64,000 nt of DNA from Microcebus murinus (taxonomy: Eukaryota > Chordata > Mammalia > Primates > Cheirogaleidae), in NCBI RefSeq assembly GCF_040939455.1, contig NC_134119.1, forward strand, positions 1,686,501 to 1,750,500, given 5' to 3'. Positions 55,373 to 64,000 of the stretch are shown piece after piece. The notes under the pieces were generated by a model. It saw nothing but the letters and a program-made list of their open reading frames with translations, was not told where the DNA came from and made no database searches. Within the stretch, counting starts at the first letter, position 1; each line of letters begins with the position of its first letter. A program made the translations under genes and the position numbers.

Positions 55373-56319
55373 GTGGCTTGGTTTCCTGTAGTTGCGCAGG
55401 CGTGGGTCAGAGTGTTTCATGGGTGTTCCGTCCTGCCCATCGTCCGTCTGCGTGTCTGTCTCTTACCTGCTCCCGTCTCTCCTGCGCTTAGACTCGCCCC
55501 TTCTGGGCTCGAGTCCGGTTGCCCCGGCCTGAGAGCCGTGGGCCGCCCCTGTCTCCGCCTGCGTCTCTGCCTCAATGCAGGGGAGCAGGTGGCAGCAGGA
55601 CACGCGGCCACAGCCCCGGTGGTGCGCAAGGGGGTGGGCCGCGCGGGGGGCGGGGCGTGGCGCCCGCTGCGGGCTCCCTGTGACGTGGGGCGGTGCTCTG
55701 GGGGGAGCGGATCTTTTCTTGGTCTGGGTGCTGGTTACTTGCACAGACTCCCTTTGCGAAAATTTGCTTAGGGTCCATCTGCTTTTCTGCAAGTCCGTTA
55801 TACTCCAGTAATTGTGGTTGTGTCAGAAAAACAAATGTGGTGAAAACGAAGCTGGCTTTTAGGTTTTCGTTAGGCTTGTGCCCCCGGTTAGGGATCCGAG
55901 AGCACCTCACCACACTCTCTCCCTAGAGGAAATGGAAGAGAAAACCTTCTCTGCTGGGTGTCGCTGCTGTTTGAGGCCGGGTGCTGGGGGACCCCAAATC
56001 CTCTCCCTGCAGCACCCCACTCTGGGGGACACAGCGGGGCTCTGAGCCTCCCCCAGAGCACGGCACCCTGCGTCCTCTCCTGCTTCCCAGGGACGAGGCG
56101 TGTTTAGGCACCTCTGCTGTCAAGGCGGGGCCGGGGGCGCAGGTGGCTCCAGGGCCCCCCTTCTCAAGGTGGGAGCAGAGAAGCCTGCACTGGAAGCTTC
56201 ATGCTAGCAGGTTCTGGGCCCCAGAGGATGCAGGGAGCAGAGCCGGGCCTGAGACTGTGTGGCAAGCCCCTCACAGCTCTGTGTCCCTGGAAGGCTGCCC
56301 AGGGCCACTGGGAGGCCTG

Positions 56320-56405
56320 AGTCCTAATCCTGCCTCGGTTTCCTCATCTGTAAAGTGGGGTGACCGTAGTGGCCCTTCCAGGGCTGATTCTGTGGGGCTC
56401 AGAGT
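56320..56405 (+). mobile_element. MIR SINE fragment
   Basis: 'ctcggtttcctcatctgtaa' followed by 'agtggggtgaccgtagtggc' is the sense MIR core. Confidence 0.75.
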
Positions 56406-57004
56406 AGGGCCCGGGGGTGGGCTTGGTGCTTTCTGAGCACCCACCTCTGTGTGTGGGAGCCTCCTCCCAGGGCCTCGTGCTGGGGAAGTCCCTGGAGCAT
56501 GTGTCCCCTCCCCGGAGAGGAGGAAGCCTGGACATGTCCCCTGAGCTGCCCCCTGGGGACCAGTGGTGACAGCGGCAGCTGAGAGGTGACACTGGGCCAC
56601 GTGCCGGCAGACCGATCAGGTCACTTCAGCCGCCTGAGCCCCAGAGGGCTGGGACAAGGCTGCTCAGGCCTGTGCCCACCCTGGGGGCTGCAGAGTGATG
56701 TGAGACCAGCCCCTGGTGCCCAGGAGGCCTGGCCCAGGGACTCGGGCCCTGTCACCGCCCCTGCCCAGGCCCAGGCCGGGGCCGGAAAGAGGAAGGTGGG
56801 AAGAGGGGAGGGGAGGAAGGGTGAGGGGGACCCTCCGAGGCAGGGAGAGCCTTGCGGGAGGCCGGAGGGTGGGGGACAGGCCTGCCTGGCAGGGAGAGAC
56901 CCACCGGGAGCCAGCCTGCTGGCGTGGTGGGGCTCAGGTGTTACCTGCTGAGTCTGCCATGGCCGGGGAGGGTTTGCACTGAGAAAGGTTGGCAACCAGA
57001 CGCC

Positions 57005-57075
57005 AATATGTGCGTGTGCATGTGCATGTGCGCGTGTGTGCATGTGTGTGCACGTGTGTGTGTGTGCACCTGCAC
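57005..57075. repeat. TG/CATG alternating purine-pyrimidine run
   Basis: About 65 bases of near-perfect purine/pyrimidine alternation ('tgtgcgtgtgcatgtgc' and similar), a Z-DNA-prone simple repeat just beyond the CDH4 3' end. Confidence 0.8.
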
Positions 57076-57786
57076 TCTGCCCTTGTTTTGCCGTGCCCCC
57101 CACCACAGGGGAGCAGTCCCCGAGGGCCACAGGCCATGTGTTCGCCCCCCTAGACCATGCTCAGGGAACCGGGACCCTGCGACTGCTCACAGAGAGCCTG
57201 GGCCCCTCCCGGGCCGCACAGGCCTCTTCTGCAGGCGTGTTCCCACGCGGTCGCCGTGCTAAGGGCCGAGGGATGTATGGGGGTGAGGCGAAGCCGGGAC
57301 ATGCGGCCGGGGTGCCCGCACACAGGCAGGTGCCTGGCCTGGGCGGACAGAGCAGGGGAGGGAGGAGAGGGGTGAAGGCCGAGGGCTGGCGCCTTCCCTG
57401 CAGCCTCGTCTCGGCGCCAGACTCCAAGGAGTCCGCAGGTCCCGGGTCTGGGCCGGGCCTTCCGCGTGCCGCGGGGCCGTGTGTGCCCAGGCCGGAGGGC
57501 AGCGGCTCCTGTTGACGGGTCGTGAGCTCAGTGAGTCTGCTCATAACCTGTGCAGACTCCGGACTGTCTGGACACGCGTGGGCAGGGGCGGGCGGCCCAC
57601 GGCCGCCTCCCCGGAGCCCGCAGCAGAGCCTGCCCCGGGGCCGGCGCTCGAGGAGCGCGTGCCCGGCAGATGGGTCCCGCCGGGGCCCCACCTCCCGCGC
57701 CCGCCCCTGCCGCCCCAGACGCCATCCGCTTCCTGAGTGCGTGAAAGAAAACGGAGGCAGGTGGAGGCGACTGCTTCACAGGGGAC

Positions 57787-57792
57787 TTTATT
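57787..57792 (-). terminator. CDH4: Candidate CDH4 poly(A) signal
   Basis: TTTATT on the + strand is AATAAA on the - strand, 3.37 kb after the stop codon. It is the only canonical signal I find between the stop codon and this point. Confidence 0.55.
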
Positions 57793-58682
57793 TACTCTCG
57801 GGAGCAGCGTGCCGCGCCCACTCCCGACACCGCGCTCCGCAAAGCCGGCACTGCGCGCGGAACCAAGACCGCCTGGCACTGACGACACATCGAAAACATC
57901 CACTCTCTGCCCTTTTTTTTCCTTTTTTTTTTTTTTTTTGGTACAAAATGATACAAACAACAATACAAAATAGTTGTGCTGTTGACGGTTACAAAAAAAG
58001 TCGGAGCGTTCGTCTGACTGCGCGAAGCTCGGCGTTGCAGCGTGAACACATCGTACTCCAGTTTCTTTCCCGGAAACAGCCACGGTCATGCGGGCTGCTA
58101 CACATTTTGTCCATTTTCAAAAAGAAACATGCAAAAGAAAAAAAAATCAGAATGGAGAAAGGAGAGAAAGGAAACGTGAGGCGCGCTCCAATTGTACACA
58201 GAGGCGGGTCCCGGGCGGCCGCCGCGTCCGCCTGCTGTGCACACCGCGCCCGGCGGCGGGCCTGCTCGCACCTTCCCGTGCTGTTCCCTCAGCGCCGGCG
58301 GAAACGGGAACTCCGTCTCCCCGACTTTTACCTTGGAGAGAACAGAGCTGTGGCCTCAACGGACTGTGTGTGTCGGCCGGATGCTCTCACTAGGGAAACT
58401 GAGGCATCTCTGAGCGCCTGCCCATCCATCGCCATGACGCTGATGCTTTGGCGGTGGGAGGCCTAGCGTTTTGGATGTGCTGAAACACACGAGAAAGAGA
58501 GACCCGCCCGGCCAGGAGTCGGGGCGCCCGGGCCCCAACAGGCGCCCGGCCCCAGGCTGGGGGCCGCCTGCCGTTCCTGCCACTCCGCCCTACGGCGCAG
58601 TCCCGCCAGCGCAGGACGGAAATTCCCTAAAGAAGCTACGGCACGCTCTCGCCCTCTGTGCTGCGGGTCCCCTGATCGGTCA

Positions 58683-58690
58683 TATCTACA
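58683..58690 (-). promoter_or_regulatory. CDH4: Pumilio response element in CDH4 3' UTR
   Basis: TGTAGATA on the - strand matches UGUANAUA. Confidence 0.45.
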
Positions 58691-61158
58691 AGCTACGGAG
58701 GAGGCGTGTTCGCCTAGCGAACGCTAACTCGGGTTCAGAGGTGACCTGGGTGGGTGGGGGAGCCCCAACTTCCTCTGGCCCCCCGGGGCTGGCGGGGGTG
58801 GGGGAGGGAAGCGGTCCAGCTGTCGGGCAGCAGGGACAGGCCTGGGAAGCCGGGGACATCCCTCCAGCCTGCGTGACTCAGGTAGAGTGCGAGGGGCTTG
58901 GCAGTGGCCGGCCTCGGGAGCGGAGGGCCGGGGGAGGCAGGTGCAGACATGGCACCTGGCTCTCCTGGGAGCCCAGGGCGGCCTCCGGATTTCAGAGGCA
59001 GGAGTCGCAGCCACACTGAGGACAACCCGCCCACACTCCTCAGGCTCAGAACTCGGACTGAAGGATGAACTTTCCAAAACAACAAAAACAGAAAATTCCA
59101 GCTCCCCTCCCCCGGCTCCACCCACCACAATCGCTCCCTGGCTGTGACGCCAGCATGTCCAGGGCTCAGGACATGATCGTTTGCATAGCACAGCTTAGCC
59201 GCGAGCCCGGTCCCCCTTGGCCTCTGGGGGCCCTGCTCCTTGGCTGCGTGCACAGGGGCACCCCACCCCGGGCAGCCATGGCGGGGGTTGGAGCAGCCAG
59301 AGAAGGAGCTCGTGACCCAGCTCGACCCGTGGAGGGGCACAGAGTGGGCGATGAGTTTGGTTTGGGGAGGGACCCTGACGTCCAGTAGGACATGCCACGA
59401 GACTGGCACACGCGTGTGTGCTTGGACCGAAGCAGTTTAGAGAAGGGGTGACCTTGGCAATGGGAAAGGCCAGAGGCCGAGGACAGCAACGGACTAGAGA
59501 CCCCCGGCGGAGAACATGCTGCCCCTGCAGGTGCCCCGACCGCCCCGGCCCTCCGGGGCTCACCCTGACCCCCAGCAGCAGGTGTGGGTCTTGCTCCCGG
59601 GGTCCTCCCTGTCCTTTGTCAATGCTGAGACATCCCTCTCCCCAAGGGGGGCTCCGGGACCCCCACCCCCTTCCCTGGGCAGTGTGCTGTCCCCAGCCTG
59701 GGAGGGCCAGGAAGCTGACCACATGCACGGATTCCCCTCGAGGGGAGGGAGGCTGCTTCCCGCCCTGCCCTGGTGGCTGCACGCCCAGAACCGTGTCCTG
59801 GAGAGATGCACTAGGCGTATGGCCTCGTCCGTGTGCAGAGGTGGCTGGAGCTGCCCCAGGAGATCCCTGGACACAGCCCATTTTGCTGTCCTCCCCAGTC
59901 TGGCTTGAGAGTCCAACGCCCACAGAAAGAGCAAGGACAGCTCTGAGGGCCAACGGCAGCCCCGTCCCTGGGGGCTGCTCGCGGCTGGCAGGGGTCCAAA
60001 GGAAGGGAGTTGGCGGTTTCCGGTGTGCGGAGCCCAGAGGCAGCTCGGGGACGGGCGGGGGTCTCTTGCCAGCCCTCTGGAGCAGACGGAGCCACGGGCA
60101 GGCGCACAGGTCCATGCGGGGTTTGGTGGGGGGCCGGGGGCTGCCGGATGCCCTGCAGGCCCGAGAGCCTGGCCGTCGTCTCCAGCCGGAAAGGGGTCAG
60201 CAACCCCACATGGGCGTGGCCCCAGGGTGGCCAGAGGTGTGGAAAGTGGACAGGGGTTTGGACTGATGCGTGTTCTGGGGGCCTTTGATGGGGTCCCCTG
60301 GAGTCCAGTGTCAGGGGGTGCAGGTTTGAGCTGTGACTTCTTGGGACACCATGCTCTCCTGGCTGGCCGATGGCCCTGATGGGGCCGTGGCTGGCTAGGG
60401 GGCCCGAGGGCAGAGATGGGAAGGTAGAGTGGGGTCCTTGGACCCCGTCCGCCCCAGCTGTTCACAGCATCTGGGAATGGGGGAGGAGCGGCCACAAACG
60501 GGGATGACAGCCAAATCCGGGGTCCTTGGGCCGTCAGGGCTTGGCCAGCCCCAGGGGACCTTTCTGCTGCGGGGGCCGAAAGCTGAGCCTGGCCCCGGCT
60601 GGCTCGGGGACCCCTGGGGGGCCCAGGGCACCCTGACTGTGCACAGCAAAGGCTGCTGGGATTTGGACCCCAAACTTGTTTGTTCAAGTGAGTCACCCAC
60701 TTTCTTTTTCTTAAGAAAAGACCAATTAAAAAAAGAAATAAAGACAATAAAGAAAGACACATTCTCCCCCATCCCCTAGCTGATGCCTTCCGGGCCGGGC
60801 TGGGCCGGGTGGCTGGAGGCGCACCTGCCTGTCTGCTCTGGTCACTCCTGAGTTTGGGGGGATCTGACGCGTGTACCAAAAGGCACTTTCATTTTTTTTT
60901 TTTTTTTAAAAACAGTGCTTCTGCTCTAGGAAATTCAAGTTAAGACAGGGTGCCTCTCGCGCTCCTGCGGTGACGGGCGGCTACTGAGTGGGCAGCGCTG
61001 GCGTGCGGCGCCGGGGGTGAGTGCTCATGCTAGACGGCGCGGGGCAGGGGCGGGGCCCCGACACCACCAAGGACAGTCTCGGGGGAGGCGCCCGGCCTCT
61101 GCGCAGTCCCGCTCCTCCCGTGCGGCTCTCCTCTCGCCCGAGACGCGGGGCGGGCGGG

Positions 61159-64000
<2,842 letters not shown>

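Larger units (their letters stand above)
45023..57769. other. Region between the 3' ends of TAF4 and CDH4
   Basis: This 12.7-kb stretch lies between two convergent genes. It holds nested old and young L1/Alu insertions (46.6-48.8 kb), tandem arrays at 46.1, 48.9, 51.7 and 55.2 kb, an isolated GC-box cluster at 51.4-51.6 kb, MaLR LTR ends at 52.6-52.8 and 55.1-55.2 kb, and an AT-rich motif island at 53.6 kb. In 45100-46050, 49800-51400, 53800-55000 and 55400-57000 I see only GC-rich sequence with short MIR remnants. Many open frames occur, none with splice or family support. Confidence 0.85.
57770..61158 (-). other. CDH4: CDH4 3' untranslated region
   Basis: This stretch follows the CDH4 stop codon on the - strand and runs to the first good AATAAA at 57792-57787. 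It contains no Alu or L1, unlike all neighbouring regions, and has AT-rich, UTR-like parts at 57900-58160 and 60660-60930. One Pumilio-type site is present. A - strand frame of 439 codons (60879-59560) overlaps it, but it has no family resemblance and is compositional. Confidence 0.65.

Noticed and set aside
45023..57769. A microRNA or tRNA gene between TAF4 and CDH4
   Set aside because: I found no tRNA box A/B pair or convincing precursor hairpin by eye.
59560..60879. A 439-codon open frame on the - strand
   Set aside because: It lies in the CDH4 3' UTR, is Pro/Ser/Ala-rich as expected from GC-rich sequence, and overlaps other open frames on both strands.

Overview
The window is mammalian nuclear DNA, most likely from a strepsirrhine primate (a lemur or close relative). 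Three things support this. The genes have compact exons with consensus splice sites in long introns. The SINEs are dimeric Alus whose left and right arms are joined by the 'aattggccaact' linker type typical of strepsirrhine Alus, not the anthropoid form. Two L1 3' ends carry a short tail ending 'gtacccccataat...gaaataaaa'. Base composition is GC-rich and rich in minisatellites, as expected for the distal region matching human 20q13.33.

Two genes can be read, arranged tail to tail. TAF4 (TFIID subunit 4) lies on the + strand. Fourteen coding exons were found (12202-43729), which I number exons 2-15 of an expected 15. The large first exon lies upstream of the window. The exons encode 632 residues and keep an open frame through every junction: Gln-rich activator-binding region, TAFH (NHR1) domain, second Gln-rich region, histone-fold region, charged helix with a basic nuclear localisation motif, and the conserved C-terminus. 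Thirteen of the fourteen introns have a visible acceptor and donor here and one of them uses a GC donor. The 3' UTR runs to about 45.02 kb. CDH4 (R-cadherin) lies on the - strand. Its last three coding exons (63390-61159) give the end of the transmembrane helix and the whole catenin-binding tail. A 3' UTR of about 3.4 kb ends near 57.77 kb.

Layout: 1-12.2 kb is the 3' part of TAF4 intron 1, with young Alus and a GC-shifted old L1. 12.2-29.4 kb holds TAF4 exons 2-14. 29.4-43.6 kb is the last intron, holding an AT-rich retroelement-like block bounded by two diverged direct repeats, several Alus and tandem repeats. 43.6-45.0 kb is the last exon and 3' UTR. 45.0-57.8 kb is the region between the genes: nested L1/Alu insertions, at least five tandem-repeat arrays, an isolated GC-box cluster with a CTCF-like core, and a short AT-rich island dense in homeodomain and POU motifs. 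57.8-64.0 kb is the 3' end of CDH4.

TAF4 is a general transcription scaffold and CDH4 an adhesion receptor. Nothing in the sequence links their functions; they are simply neighbours. I found no undescribed system. The best leads are the homeodomain/POU island at 53.6 kb, the repeat-bounded block at 30.1-34.4 kb, and the GC-AG intron that runs straight into a G-rich minisatellite.
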